Shown in pieces: positions 35,978 to 45,851 of a stretch of DNA of 64,000 bases. Position 1 is the first letter of the stretch, and the number at the start of each line of letters is the position of its first letter. The position numbers and the translations under genes are program-made. The stretch is from JBEISR01 sp044371425 (GTDB taxonomy: Bacteria; Planctomycetota; Planctomycetia; Pirellulales; Pirellulaceae): the NCBI GenBank assembly GCA_044371425.1, contig JBILTR010000015.1:68696-132695 (forward strand), in the 5' to 3' direction. The notes under the pieces were generated by a model. The model was not told the DNA's origin. It was given only the letters and a program-made list of their open reading frames with translations, and did not search any database.

Positions 35978-37300
35978 ATGCTCTACCGCCCACACATCCT
36001 GCTGACCGTCCTGGCACTTTGGTGCGCTATGGCAAGCCATGATTGCGTCGCGCAGGAGACACCGCAGGATGCTACCTGGTCCCCAGACCGCATCCGCCAA
36101 GCAGGACTTCGCGAAGTGAGCTCCTCCCATCTGCGCATGATCACCGATCTGCCAGCAGATCCTGAAGTCGATGAATTGCCGCAGATCTTCGATCTCGCAA
36201 TACCGCAGTGGTTCGAAGGTTTTGCCATCACGCCAGCTCCCTTGCCCAAAGAGAAGCTCAAACTGCTCCTCTTTCGAGATCGATCAAAAATGGAACAGCT
36301 GGGCCTGATCGACGCCAGCCTTCCTCCCTTCCCCTACGGATACCAGCGAGGGCCGATCATGTATGTGGCGGAACCTCCCTCACCCTACTACCGACGCCAT
36401 CTGGTCCTCCACGAGGGAACGCACTGGTTCATGGAGGCTTATCTTGGCGGATATGGTCCTCCCTGGATCGCTGAAGGGATGGCGGAACGGTGGGCGACTC
36501 ACCGCTGGGACCGTAAAAAGCTGCAGATGAAGACGATCCCCGAAGACCGAGACGATTATCCCTATTGGGGCCGCTTTCGCTTCATCCGGGAACAATTGGC
36601 AGCCGGTAAAGCACCTTCCCTGGAATCGATCATGCGATTCTCGGAACGATCGGCGATGGAAGTGGAAATGTATGCGTGGAGTTGGTCAGCGGTATGCTTT
36701 TTTGAATCCCAGCCCCAGCTGCAGGAGACGCTGCTCAATGCACTCAAAGAGAATCCAAAGGATGGTCAGGGCTTCAATCGCCGCATCTTTCAAACTCTAC
36801 GTGACCGCTGGCCGTGGGTGAGAATGCACTGGGAAGGCATGCTAGATCGATTCGACTATGGATTCGATCTTCAGTCGGATAGCCCTGCGATTTTGCCGAA
36901 TCTGCCGACGCCACAGAAGCTCCCGGTCACCCTAAGTATCGCCGCTGACTCTGGATGGCAAGCCACCGGTATTCGCATGGAGGCGGGGCAGCGCGTGGCG
37001 ATCCGTGCCGTTGGACGCGTCCAGCTAGGAGAAACAACGCGACCGTGGTGGAGCGAACCTCAGGGAGTCACCTTCCGATATGCACGCAGCAATCCTATGG
37101 GATCGCTGATCGCTACCGTCGCTCCCTTCCATGAAACGGAACCCAAGCAGTCCTTAGCGTGGCTACACCAACGGATCGGGAAACAGGCCGAACTGGAAGC
37201 GACTGAAGCGGGGCAGCTACTTCTGGAAATCAATGAACTGCCCTCCGGTCGCAGAGACAATCAGGGGCAGTACGTCGTCACCATTGAGTCGATCGATTAG
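35978..37300 (+). CDS. Secreted gluzincin-type metallopeptidase-like protein with lectin-like C-terminal domain
   Basis: A 440-residue protein with a signal peptide (about 1-26, LLTVLALWCAMAS core). The zinc motif HEGTH is at 145-149, and WIAEGMAERWATH (163-175) supplies a glutamate as the likely third ligand. This matches DUF1570-type peptidases common in planctomycetes. From about residue 320 a beta-rich domain (GWQATGIRMEAGQRVAIRAV) resembles LecA-like sugar-binding domains. The ATG at 35978 has a GGAG site 7 bases upstream. Substrate unknown; a role on glycoproteins is speculation. Confidence 0.75.
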   Translation: MLYRPHILLTVLALWCAMASHDCVAQETPQDATWSPDRIRQAGLREVSSSHLRMITDLPADPEVDELPQIFDLAIPQWFEGFAITPAPLPKEKLKLLLFRDRSKMEQLGLIDASLPPFPYGYQRGPIMYVAEPPSPYYRRHLVLHEGTHWFMEAYLGGYGPPWIAEGMAERWATHRWDRKKLQMKTIPEDRDDYPYWGRFRFIREQLAAGKAPSLESIMRFSERSAMEVEMYAWSWSAVCFFESQPQLQETLLNALKENPKDGQGFNRRIFQTLRDRWPWVRMHWEGMLDRFDYGFDLQSDSPAILPNLPTPQKLPVTLSIAADSGWQATGIRMEAGQRVAIRAVGRVQLGETTRPWWSEPQGVTFRYARSNPMGSLIATVAPFHETEPKQSLAWLHQRIGKQAELEATEAGQLLLEINELPSGRRDNQGQYVVTIESID

Positions 37301-37354
37301 CGCGGCGAATCGAAACGGCCATTGATCATTTGCATGAAAGGTCCAAGGCATCCC

Positions 37355-38275
37355 ATGGATACCACTCAACGCGTCGGTTGGATCGGAACAGGTGTGATGG
37401 GACGCAGCATGTGCAGTCACTTGATTGCAGCGGGGCACACAGCCCTCGTCTACAATCGTAGTCTCGAAAAAGCCTCCGGATTGGTAACACAGGGTGCCAC
37501 TCTATGCCGTACGATCTCGGAACTGGCATCCAAGTCGGACGTCATCTTCTCCATGGTGGGGTTTCCGGAAGAGGTGGAAGCGGTTTACTTCGGGGAACAG
37601 GGAGTGTTGAAGCATGCAAGTTCGGGAAGCCTGCTGATCGACATGGGAACCACCCCACCTTCCTTGGCGATTCGGATCGCTCAGACCGCCTCGTCACTCG
37701 GCCTCCAAGCGCTTGACGCACCCGTTTCCGGTGGCGACATCGGCGCTCGAGAAGCACGACTGTCGATCATGGTGGGGGGCGATGAAGCTGCCTTTCGCCG
37801 TGCCTTGCCTTACTTCGAAAAAATGGGGAGATCGATTGTCTACCAGGGTTCCAGTGGATCCGGGCAGCATACCAAGCTGGTCAACCAGACGCTCATCGCC
37901 GCCAACATGGTTGGCCTCTGTGAAGCACTGCTGTATGCCTACCGCGCCGGACTGGCGATGGATCATGTCCTGGAGTCGGTTTCCTCGGGTGCGGCGGGAA
38001 GCTGGTCGCTTAGCAATCTTGGCCCTCGAATACTCAAGGGGGATTTTCAACCTGGCTTCTTCGTCGATCACATCGTCAAAGACCTCGGTATCGTGCTGGC
38101 CGAAGCCGCGCGCATGCGACTGTCGCTTCCCGGTCTGGCGCTGGCGCATCAGCTCTATGTGGCTCTTCAGGCCGCATCTCACGGTCAAAGCGGAACGCAA
38201 GCCCTCGTTCACGCGCTAGCAAATCTGAACCACCTACCATGGCCACCGCCACCCCAGGGTTCCGCCCACAGATAG
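37355..38275 (+). CDS. 3-hydroxyisobutyrate dehydrogenase-like NAD(P)-dependent oxidoreductase
   Basis: A 306-residue beta-hydroxyacid dehydrogenase. The Rossmann motif VGWIGTGVMGRSMCSHLIAA opens the protein; the substrate motif DAPVSGGDIGAREARLSIMV and the catalytic Lys in SGSGQHTKLVNQTLIAANMV follow, then the helical C-terminal domain. Substrates of this family include 3-hydroxyisobutyrate, tartronate semialdehyde and 6-phosphogluconate-like acids; the sequence does not decide. The ATG at 37355, with AAGG 6 bases upstream, is preferred over starts at 37322 and 37334. It follows the metallopeptidase gene by 54 bases on the same strand. Confidence 0.92.
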   Translation: MDTTQRVGWIGTGVMGRSMCSHLIAAGHTALVYNRSLEKASGLVTQGATLCRTISELASKSDVIFSMVGFPEEVEAVYFGEQGVLKHASSGSLLIDMGTTPPSLAIRIAQTASSLGLQALDAPVSGGDIGAREARLSIMVGGDEAAFRRALPYFEKMGRSIVYQGSSGSGQHTKLVNQTLIAANMVGLCEALLYAYRAGLAMDHVLESVSSGAAGSWSLSNLGPRILKGDFQPGFFVDHIVKDLGIVLAEAARMRLSLPGLALAHQLYVALQAASHGQSGTQALVHALANLNHLPWPPPPQGSAHR

Positions 38276-38589
38276 TCGCTCGATCCGCCGTTCTCCGAGA
38301 AGGTGCCCTTCAAGCACCGCTTGCTGTGGATCGTGCATCCCCCGAATTCGGAATTGCAAGCGGTGCCAATTCGCCAGGGTGAACCCACCATCCCATCGGG
38401 CCGGCAAACAGGATGCTGAAAGGCCGTTCGCGAAAGATTCTCTGAAACTCCCTGTTGAATCGAACTGCAAGCAGATAGCATATTTCTTCGTGGGGCTAGG
38501 TTCGATCCTCCTCTGCCGAGCTGATTTCGTATCTCCATCAGCACGGGTTCCTCTTTTGCTTTGACCACTTGATTTAACAGACGGAGCCA
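38276..38589. other. Intergenic region, no gene seen
   Basis: About 314 bases between two plus-strand genes. It probably holds the promoter of the next gene. No motif was recognised. Confidence 0.4.
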
Positions 38590-40065
38590 ATGGCCATGCG
38601 ACGCGACTCATTTGTTTCACGAATTGCTTTAGCGACCGCCATGGCGATCAACTGGTTCGATTCCGGGTATCTCTCCGCGCAATCCGGATCGCTTGCGAGC
38701 TTGCTATCGACCAGTCCGCAGTCTGCAAATGCCATGGCATATGCAAATATCCCTGCCCTCGACAAACTGCTGAAAGACTCCAATGTCACCACGGAATTGC
38801 CGTCGGGGGTCACGGAAGCATGGTTGGTGTCCGAGTTCGATCTACCCACCTTCTCCCCTCGATGGGAGCTGGGCCAAGCGGTCCTGACTTCCGATGCTCA
38901 ACCGCAACAATACGCCAAGTCGGTTGGGGGCTATGTGGACAATATTGAGGGACGGGAGGTGGTCTGGTCCCCAAAACAGATGTATCTAATCCCCGAAGAA
39001 GGCCCACTGGTCGGCTTTGCACGCCCCGCCGACCGACGTCTGGTCGCCGGATGGCTGGAATCGACTCCAGGAACCTCCCCCAGCAGTTATCTGATGGAAC
39101 AGTCCAAGCAGGGCTCCGATTACCTTTCTCTGATGCTCGCATGGGACCTGGAGAATCTGGTCTCACCGGTCGTCCTCCAGCAGAGAATCGGTAATCTGCA
39201 AGCGATCGCTGGTGCCGATCCCGCAGCGACCGCAAAGGTGCTTGCATCGATCCGAGGTTTGACCGTCTTGGTCGGGCGAAGAAGCCTCGATGAGTGCATC
39301 GTCAAAGTGTCGTTTGACAACTCACCACAGGCATTGGTGGCCAAAGGACCCCAGTTGCTGGCCGAGCTGTTGGAGAGATTTGGTACTCCAGCACCCGAAG
39401 TGGCGCAGTGGAATGCCAAACTGGATGGGAATACCGTCGTCCTGCAGGGACGTATCACCGATGCCTCCCTGGACGGACTGCTAGGCGTCTTTAGCCTCAA
39501 CCAGCAAGCCTCGGAAACCCAGCAGAGTCTCAGCAGCAACGCCTCCGCCTCCTCCGATCCCATTCCCACGGCATCGAAGGCGTACTTTGACAAAGTCGTC
39601 AAGCAGATCGAGCGGGTGCGGGACTACAACGCCCGATCGACTGGATATCGAGCTCGATGGAACGACCAAAGCGCTCGAAAGATCGACGAATTGGGAACAC
39701 TGAATGTCGATCCCGAGCTGGTGGAATACGCTACCAACGTTTCGACAGCTCTTCGCGGCAGCAGCTTGGTCATTCGCCAGACCAACATCCAGGCAGGCGC
39801 CACCAAAGCCGAAGCCAATGCCTACAAAGCCCCTGGCCCTACAGGCTACGTCGGCTACGGATACTATGGCAACTACGGCTACGGCGGATTTGGCGCTGGT
39901 TACTACGATCCAAATGCCGCTGGCTATTACGATGCCTCCGGTACCATCAACTCGCAGTCCCGCGCGATCGGCAATCAAAGCTACCAGGCGGCACTGAACA
40001 ACATTGATGCAATGACCCTGGAAATTCGGCGCAAAATGACCGACAAGCATAAGGTCCAGTTCTAA
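38590..40065 (+). CDS. Hypothetical secreted protein with Gly/Tyr-rich segment
   Basis: A 491-residue protein not recognised. A signal peptide-like N-terminus (about 1-31, ending LSAQ) is followed by a long region with no motif and a stretch at about 410-445 rich in Gly and Tyr (YVGYGYYGNYGYGGFGAGYY). The GGAG site at 38583-38586 is 3 bases from the ATG at 38590 and 9 from an in-frame ATG at 38596, so the second may be the true start. The regular codon use and signal peptide support a real gene. The Gly/Tyr segment may be flexible or adhesive; that is inference. Confidence 0.7.
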   Translation: MAMRRDSFVSRIALATAMAINWFDSGYLSAQSGSLASLLSTSPQSANAMAYANIPALDKLLKDSNVTTELPSGVTEAWLVSEFDLPTFSPRWELGQAVLTSDAQPQQYAKSVGGYVDNIEGREVVWSPKQMYLIPEEGPLVGFARPADRRLVAGWLESTPGTSPSSYLMEQSKQGSDYLSLMLAWDLENLVSPVVLQQRIGNLQAIAGADPAATAKVLASIRGLTVLVGRRSLDECIVKVSFDNSPQALVAKGPQLLAELLERFGTPAPEVAQWNAKLDGNTVVLQGRITDASLDGLLGVFSLNQQASETQQSLSSNASASSDPIPTASKAYFDKVVKQIERVRDYNARSTGYRARWNDQSARKIDELGTLNVDPELVEYATNVSTALRGSSLVIRQTNIQAGATKAEANAYKAPGPTGYVGYGYYGNYGYGGFGAGYYDPNAAGYYDASGTINSQSRAIGNQSYQAALNNIDAMTLEIRRKMTDKHKVQF

Positions 40066-40232
40066 TCGGCACTTGGAAGACGCGTGGGCGCTCGAGTGTC
40101 CACGCATCTTTCCGAGTCATGCCAAAGTGATTTTGCCCGACGTTGTGTATTCATCGGCTCTCCCAGGAACCGTCAGGCGGGATAGCCCGGGCCCCCCCAA
40201 CGATCGGGGCGATACAGAGGAGAAGACACACG

Positions 40233-41189
40233 ATGTGCTGCTTTGCGGGTGAAGTCGAATCGGTGAGAAACACGAAGATCTTCGCTCGCATTGCCCCTAA
40301 CGGGGATCAGTGGTTGATCTACTCGATGGCCTATCGCTCCAAATCGCTCAACGCCATGATCCTGCCCCTTCCTGTTGCCAAAGGATCAGGCGAGAAAGCG
40401 GTGGAGTTTCCGATACCGACGCCATGGAAAGATTTTTTCTTCGACCTCGAAAACGCCTTTCCGCCGTTGAGAACCTGGGCAGACTGGCTCCCAAATCGAA
40501 AGTCCGTCTCCGTCGAGACGATGCTAGACGGTCCGCTTGAAGTTCATGACCTTGGTAACGCCATCGCATCGTACGTCCCCTCACAGAACGATTTCGACCG
40601 CGTCGATCCCCAGTTCCGTATCGCGCCAGCGATCTGGAAGCAAATTCCGCAATACGAAGACTACGGCTTTGCGGTCATCCAGTTGAAATCACTAGAAGCC
40701 GAATTGCTTCCCGTCGTGATGCGGTTTCCATCGCGGGATCCGAAGAAGATTTTCTTCCCGACCATGCACATCCATGACGGGCAAGTTCACCCCACCGAAC
40801 ATTTTGACCACTGGCTTTACACTCAAGAACCGCTGTTTGATCGATACTGCGGTCACTACCTGGGGGGGAATGCTATCGACCCCACCACCAGTTGGATTCG
40901 CTCCGCTCTGCCCATCGCAAAGACGATACAAACCAAGATCTACGGTGCCTCCATTGAGCCGCGTCTTTTGGTCCATCGCCAACGTTTAGTTGGGGAACTT
41001 CCGAATGAAGACCATTGGCTGGAAGCGAATGCGGCAACCTTGGAGCCACTTTGGAATCAGTGGAGAAGCCGGCGGCTGCCGTGGGGGATTCTCACCGGTG
41101 CAGGAGTCGCCGGCTTTCTCTGGCTCCTTTACCGTCGCGAAGAAATCCAGCGACAAAAACAACCACCAGCAGACAGCCTGTCGGAATGA
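40233..41189 (+). CDS. DUF2330-like protein with N-terminal MCC motif and C-terminal membrane helix
   Basis: A 318-residue protein. The N-terminus MCCFAGEVESV, followed by TKIFARIAPNGDQWLIYSMA and AMILPLPV, resembles DUF2330-type proteins, in which a PV.....RIFAR segment precedes a LPLPV or LPVP motif. A single hydrophobic helix lies near the C-terminus (about 288-303, LPWGILTGAGVAGFLWLL) with a positive tail, so most of the protein would sit outside the cytoplasm or be tail-anchored. The ATG at 40233 has GAGGAG about 10 bases upstream; the frame is open from 40143 without a site. Function unknown. Confidence 0.75.
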   Translation: MCCFAGEVESVRNTKIFARIAPNGDQWLIYSMAYRSKSLNAMILPLPVAKGSGEKAVEFPIPTPWKDFFFDLENAFPPLRTWADWLPNRKSVSVETMLDGPLEVHDLGNAIASYVPSQNDFDRVDPQFRIAPAIWKQIPQYEDYGFAVIQLKSLEAELLPVVMRFPSRDPKKIFFPTMHIHDGQVHPTEHFDHWLYTQEPLFDRYCGHYLGGNAIDPTTSWIRSALPIAKTIQTKIYGASIEPRLLVHRQRLVGELPNEDHWLEANAATLEPLWNQWRSRRLPWGILTGAGVAGFLWLLYRREEIQRQKQPPADSLSE

Positions 41190-41294
41190 TCATCGGCGGT
41201 GATCCCCAAGGGGCTATCCAGCCGCTCTCGCCATCCGCAGGCATCTAGCGATTGGACGATTGGCGACTTTCTTCTATCGCCAAGACCCGACAGC

Positions 41295-42680
41295 TTATTC
41301 GGGCAACAACTCCAACTCCAGTTCCACTCGGCGTGCCCCCTGGTTGGATAGCCATTGAGTCAAGCGACGGTCGATCGCTTCCAGCGACCCTTCATCCTTC
41401 CCTTCATCCGGCATCTGTTCGTTCAGCCAACTCTTCAGCGCTTCCAGATCCTCGCCAGTCATTCGCCCGCGCTCCACCTTCAGTACTTCCCACGTCGACC
41501 ACCGCTGCAGCTCTTGCCAATCCGAGAGCGTCCACCGACACCCATCCCAGCGCAGGTGACGAAGATCACGGCAAAGCCTCTTCACCTTCTCTGAAGACAG
41601 GGACAAGCTGTCAAATCCAACGAAAGTCGCCGGGCATGGCCCAGGATCCGCCAGTCTCATGAACTGCTGGATTTCCTTCTCCATCTGCTGCCCACGAATC
41701 CGCCACGAGACCATCTTCAAATGCTGCGTCTCGATCTCCCACAGATTGTCAGGACTCAGAAGCGCTAAGGGAGCCTCTAGGCGCTGCAGCTGCGGGGTGT
41801 CTCGCACCAGCGTCGCCAGTCCCCCCTGAGTCATGGTGCGGGGAGCCTCTACCGCCAGTTCTAGCAACTCCCTCCGCCCCGGACTCTGAGACCAGCATCC
41901 GTCGTCGTTGTTGCAGTCGAACAACCTGAGGTGCGTCAGATTTCCACTCGAAAAAACCTGGGGCCAAATCGATTCGGGAAGATCCAGATGCTGGAGATCC
42001 ATCCGCTTGCACTTGGAAAAATCGATCGAACTCCATAAGACGCTGAGATCCACTGCATTCGTCCGATCCAAGCTCCCCTCATAGATGAACTCCATCGGCT
42101 GTAGGCCATCCAGCCTTTGAGAAGGCGCTGCCTTGGGCAAGGCCCCCCTGAGGGTCACTCGCTTCTTCTCCGCAAGCCACCACGAGGGGAGAGGATCGTC
42201 AGGAAGGTCCCTGAGATCCAGAGTCCAGTCGGTAGCAATCGATAAGCCCGAACGATCCAACTGACTTTGTCGCCATGATGGCAGGTGTGTACCATCCTGC
42301 AGTGGAATCCATCCCCACTTGGATGCAGGGAGTGACACGGAGCTGCTCGGCGCTTCCGCTACCGACTTCAGGAAGGAGTTCAGTCGACTGCGCTCCTTGG
42401 AGCGGCTGATGGCTTGCAGCGGAAGAAAGAAAAGTCCTACCAGGACTAGCAAGGCCGCGATGAGCCCCCATGGGCGGGCGGCCTTGGGTGCCCAAAAGAG
42501 GGAAAGTAGCAGCATGGGCAACCAAATCGCAAAGAAAGCCCACACCAAAACATCCCAATGCCACCGAACTCCCGCTAGAGCGAGCCAGCCTAACGCCAGC
42601 ATCAAGGAAAGTAGCAAACCATCCCCAGCCATCCACCACCATCGACGGCTCCAGCGGCTCTCTGAATGCAGCGATTCCAT
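41295..42680 (-). CDS. Hypothetical membrane protein with leucine-rich-repeat-like domain
   Basis: A 461-residue protein. About four hydrophobic helices fill the first 95 residues (LLLSLMLALGWLALAG, VLVWAFFAIWLPMLLLSLFW, GLIAALLVLVGLFFLPL). The rest has irregular Leu-rich segments such as CKRMDLQHLDLPESIW, LTHLRLFDCNND and LRHLRWDGCRWTL that look like degenerate leucine-rich repeats. I see no enzymatic motif. The ATG at 42680 is used; a TTG five codons upstream is also in frame, and neither has a clear ribosome-binding site. The gene is divergent from the GH127 gene. Confidence 0.7.
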   Translation of the reverse strand: MESLHSESRWSRRWWWMAGDGLLLSLMLALGWLALAGVRWHWDVLVWAFFAIWLPMLLLSLFWAPKAARPWGLIAALLVLVGLFFLPLQAISRSKERSRLNSFLKSVAEAPSSSVSLPASKWGWIPLQDGTHLPSWRQSQLDRSGLSIATDWTLDLRDLPDDPLPSWWLAEKKRVTLRGALPKAAPSQRLDGLQPMEFIYEGSLDRTNAVDLSVLWSSIDFSKCKRMDLQHLDLPESIWPQVFSSGNLTHLRLFDCNNDDGCWSQSPGRRELLELAVEAPRTMTQGGLATLVRDTPQLQRLEAPLALLSPDNLWEIETQHLKMVSWRIRGQQMEKEIQQFMRLADPGPCPATFVGFDSLSLSSEKVKRLCRDLRHLRWDGCRWTLSDWQELQRWSTWEVLKVERGRMTGEDLEALKSWLNEQMPDEGKDEGSLEAIDRRLTQWLSNQGARRVELELELLPE

Positions 42681-43045
42681 CACACTTGAATTCAATAGGA
42701 ATGAAACGACTTGAATGCACCCTGCCAGTTTACTACGCCTTGGCTTGCGATTGGGTTCGACAACAGCTTCCGCCGAAACGCCCGCTTTGCACCTCTAGGA
42801 AGCTTGTCTTCCCCTCACCCCTTCTCCCACTCCGCCCCACCTCGATCCATCGCTGCGGCCGGCCAGATAGGATGAGACCAACGACCATTGTTGCGCCGGC
42901 TCCTGAACCACTAAACTGCAACTCCACCAAAGGTCGCTCCACTGGCATTCTTGGATTCTTTCTGAATAGGACCGGAAGAGAACGCATGTTAGGCAAAATG
43001 ATGAAGGACGAGCGTCAAGCGGACGGGACGAGGGGAAATCGCTGT
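42681..43045. other. Divergent intergenic region, no gene seen
   Basis: About 365 bases between the leucine-rich protein gene and the GH127 gene. The GH127 frame is open through it. An alternative GH127 start at 42986 lies within it. Confidence 0.4.
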
Positions 43046-45391
43046 ATGGCCAGGAACAAGTTTGTTTCAATCTCCAGACGGAAAACAAAACGTCCTACCC
43101 ACCAGCCGATCGCCATCGCGGGCATGCTGCTCCTCCTGGTCGCAAAGGGCTCGATCCAAGCGCAGACGAACGATCGAAAAGAAGAGCCCTGGGAAGCGTT
43201 TCCAGCCGCACAGGTGCAATTCCTGGGAGGCAGTCCGTTTCAATTCCAGTTGGAAGTGAACGCCAAAACCTTGGTGGCTATTGGGGTGGATCGCGCTCTG
43301 TACGCATTTCGAGTGCAGGCAGGTTTGCCAACGCGAGGGGCCATGCCTTTGAGAGGCTGGGCGACTCCTGAGCCGTCTGGCGCATTTCCGGGGTTTTTTG
43401 AAGGGCACTATCTATCGGCCATCTCACTGCATGCGGCCACGGATGATCGCTTTCGACCGATGGTCGACCACATGATCAGCGGACTTGGCGAATGCCAAAA
43501 GGCGATGGGAGGCGAGTATCTTTTTGCCTCTCCCGAGGAGGAGTTCGCCGCCAATCGCCTGGATGGCGTCGTCTGGTATCGGGTACACAAACTACTGGAA
43601 GGTCTGATCGCGGCACATGTGCACGCGAAGAACAAAGAAGCTCTTCCCATCGCACTTCAGATGGCCAATTGGATCCAGCGAAGAGTGCAGCTTTATGGAG
43701 ACGATTTCCGAAAGGTGAAAGAAGTCGAGTACGGCGGCATGACGGAAGCGATGGAGAATCTAGCGCAGCTAAGCGGTCGCGCAGACCTCCATGAACTGGC
43801 TCTCCAATGGGAGCAACCAGATAAGATCTTGCGGAAGCTGGCCGATGGAGGCGACTACCTGGAACATGCCAACACTCTAGCTGCGAAGATCGTTGGCGCT
43901 GCGAGAATCATGCAACTGGATCCCTCCAGTTCGCTCCACCGAAAAGCGGTCGAGCAATTCTGGGAGAACACCTGCGGCGAGGGAAGGAAAATCTATCCCA
44001 CGGGTGGAACGAGCATCCACGAGGGGATGCCAGGCAAAGGGAAACTGGCCAATACCCAAAACCGCATGCCCCAGGAAACCTGTGTCTCCTACAACCTGAT
44101 GAAGATCGCGCAAAGTCTTTATCTGGCCTCGGGGGACCCGAAGTACATCGACTTTTACGAACGATCCCTTTGGAATGCCATTCTAGGAAGCCAGGATCCA
44201 GCAACTGGCTGGAAAACCTACTATCAGCCGATCGGCGTCCATTCCGTCAAAGACTTCCGATCGAATGAAACCGGGTGCTTTTGCTGCAACGGTACCGGCC
44301 TGGAGAACCCGGCGCGATCCGCCTCGCTGATCTATACCCGCCAACAGGATCGCCTGCGAATCAATCTCGCGATTGCCTCCCGCCTGGATTGGCCCGAACT
44401 GCAGGCTAGCTTCATCCAGGAAACCAACTTCCCCTTCGCCGACACCGGCACCATCACCGTACGTTCGAAAGCCCCAAAGTCATTCACGATCGAACTGCGC
44501 ATCCCCAGTTGGACAACCAACGCCGCATCGATTTCGGTCAATGGGAAGGCGGTCGAAGTGTCGGGGCGGTTCGCCGTCCTTCAGCGCACATGGCAAGACG
44601 GGGATCGCATCCAATATCACTTCCCACAGACCTTCACAACCGAAACCCTACCCGATGACGAACGGCAGTTCTCGATCCTTCGCGGTCCCTTGGTGATGAC
44701 GGCAATAGGAACCGATCCCAAACTGGGACGATGGGTCGCTCCCTCCCTCGACGCCCTCTTCGCATCCCTTTCCCCCGCCACCACCAACACCAAGCCAGAC
44801 TCGTTCGATCTGGAGTTCCAAGCGACCGACCATGGAGGACGATCCATCCGACTGAAACCCTACTTCCTCATCGCCGCCGGTCAGTTCTTCACCGCCACCT
44901 GGAACCTTGTCGACGCACATCTTCCGGAAGACGATCAACGCAACCTCGCTCTTGGAAAACCGACTCTCTGTTCCACCCCCGAACCAGAAGGAACCAATTT
45001 GGAATGCTTCATGCGCGCCTCAAAGGCCGTCGATGGATTGTTCGGTGGTGACGATGACTGGTATGTCAAATGGTTTCCTAATGGGATGTCCCCTCAGTGG
45101 ATCATCGTCGATCTGCAACAGCCCGAAGCGATCGGATCGGTGCGATGGATACCGGCCAAGGAAGACAGCGATGCGGGGATTGCCTATCGTTATCGAATTG
45201 AGTCGTCTTTGGATGGGGAAAACTGGCAAATCCTCGCCGATGCGTCGGAGAATCAAAAAGCAGAAACTGCCTACCAACATGCATTCGAAGGAACAGCGCG
45301 CTGGATTCGATTGACCACCCTTCCCAACCCATCTGTCAAAGACCACCAGGCACGCCCAAAAATCGCTGAGCTGCAGGTCTTGGCCCCCTGA
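43046..45391 (+). CDS. GH127-type beta-L-arabinofuranosidase (DUF1680) with C-terminal discoidin-like domain
   Basis: A 781-residue secreted glycoside hydrolase. A signal peptide (about 20-40, ending SIQAQ) precedes the alpha/alpha-barrel with the family segments YGGMTEAMENLAQL and CVSYNLMKI. The zinc-thiolate active site fits: Glu344 and Cys346 in QETCVSY, and Cys413-Cys414 in GCFCCNGTG, where one Cys acts as nucleophile in characterised enzymes. A beta domain follows, then an F5/8 type C (CBM32-like) domain from about 650 (KPTLCSTPEPEG, then RWIRLTTL), which would bind glycans. The ATG at 43046 has GAGGGG upstream and begins the signal peptide; an ATG at 42986 is possible. Confidence 0.9.
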   Translation: MARNKFVSISRRKTKRPTHQPIAIAGMLLLLVAKGSIQAQTNDRKEEPWEAFPAAQVQFLGGSPFQFQLEVNAKTLVAIGVDRALYAFRVQAGLPTRGAMPLRGWATPEPSGAFPGFFEGHYLSAISLHAATDDRFRPMVDHMISGLGECQKAMGGEYLFASPEEEFAANRLDGVVWYRVHKLLEGLIAAHVHAKNKEALPIALQMANWIQRRVQLYGDDFRKVKEVEYGGMTEAMENLAQLSGRADLHELALQWEQPDKILRKLADGGDYLEHANTLAAKIVGAARIMQLDPSSSLHRKAVEQFWENTCGEGRKIYPTGGTSIHEGMPGKGKLANTQNRMPQETCVSYNLMKIAQSLYLASGDPKYIDFYERSLWNAILGSQDPATGWKTYYQPIGVHSVKDFRSNETGCFCCNGTGLENPARSASLIYTRQQDRLRINLAIASRLDWPELQASFIQETNFPFADTGTITVRSKAPKSFTIELRIPSWTTNAASISVNGKAVEVSGRFAVLQRTWQDGDRIQYHFPQTFTTETLPDDERQFSILRGPLVMTAIGTDPKLGRWVAPSLDALFASLSPATTNTKPDSFDLEFQATDHGGRSIRLKPYFLIAAGQFFTATWNLVDAHLPEDDQRNLALGKPTLCSTPEPEGTNLECFMRASKAVDGLFGGDDDWYVKWFPNGMSPQWIIVDLQQPEAIGSVRWIPAKEDSDAGIAYRYRIESSLDGENWQILADASENQKAETAYQHAFEGTARWIRLTTLPNPSVKDHQARPKIAELQVLAP

Positions 45392-45702
45392 TGGTGACGC
45401 CGAAACGAAATGGAGGGCTGAGCAATCAGTCCAACCAACCGATCCACGATCTGGCGAATGTAACTGCTGTATGCGAACTGCTCGCCAACCAGCTTCATCT
45501 CCACAGCAACTGTTAACCGAAAGAAGATTCCACTATCTCATCTTTAGATGCGCAGCATGCCTTCCCTCGTCATCCTGCTAACACTTCCACAGCGCACCGC
45601 AGGGGTCTTCTCACGGGATCGATAAGAAACCACTGAGGTTTTCTCGAGAACCAATCGCTAGTTTCTGAAAAAACCGATCACGCTAGCGGCTCTTATTTGT
45701 TT
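45392..45702. other. Intergenic region, no gene seen
   Basis: About 310 bases upstream of the sigma-54 promoter of the pilin gene. An enhancer-binding activator site would be expected here, but no clear inverted repeat was identified. Confidence 0.4.
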
Positions 45703-45718
45703 TGGCACGATCGTTGCA
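45703..45718 (+). promoter_or_regulatory. Sigma-54 (RpoN) -24/-12 promoter of the Flp pilin gene
   Basis: The sequence TGGCACGATCGTTGCA matches the sigma-54 consensus TGGCACG-N4-TTGCW at every fixed position, with GG and GC correctly spaced. A run of T/G bases lies upstream. The pilin ATG is 134 bases downstream of the element, leaving a leader of about 120 bases. Confidence 0.88.
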
Positions 45719-45851
45719 GATCTTCCCAACGTGCAGCGCGTGACGCTGGGGAGACTTCCTCTCTGCAGACCGATGATTGGTTCATCGAAACGGACTGCAT
45801 TGCTGTTTCCTGTCGACTTCTAGGGTAGGTGTTTTTGAAAGGACCACGTTG

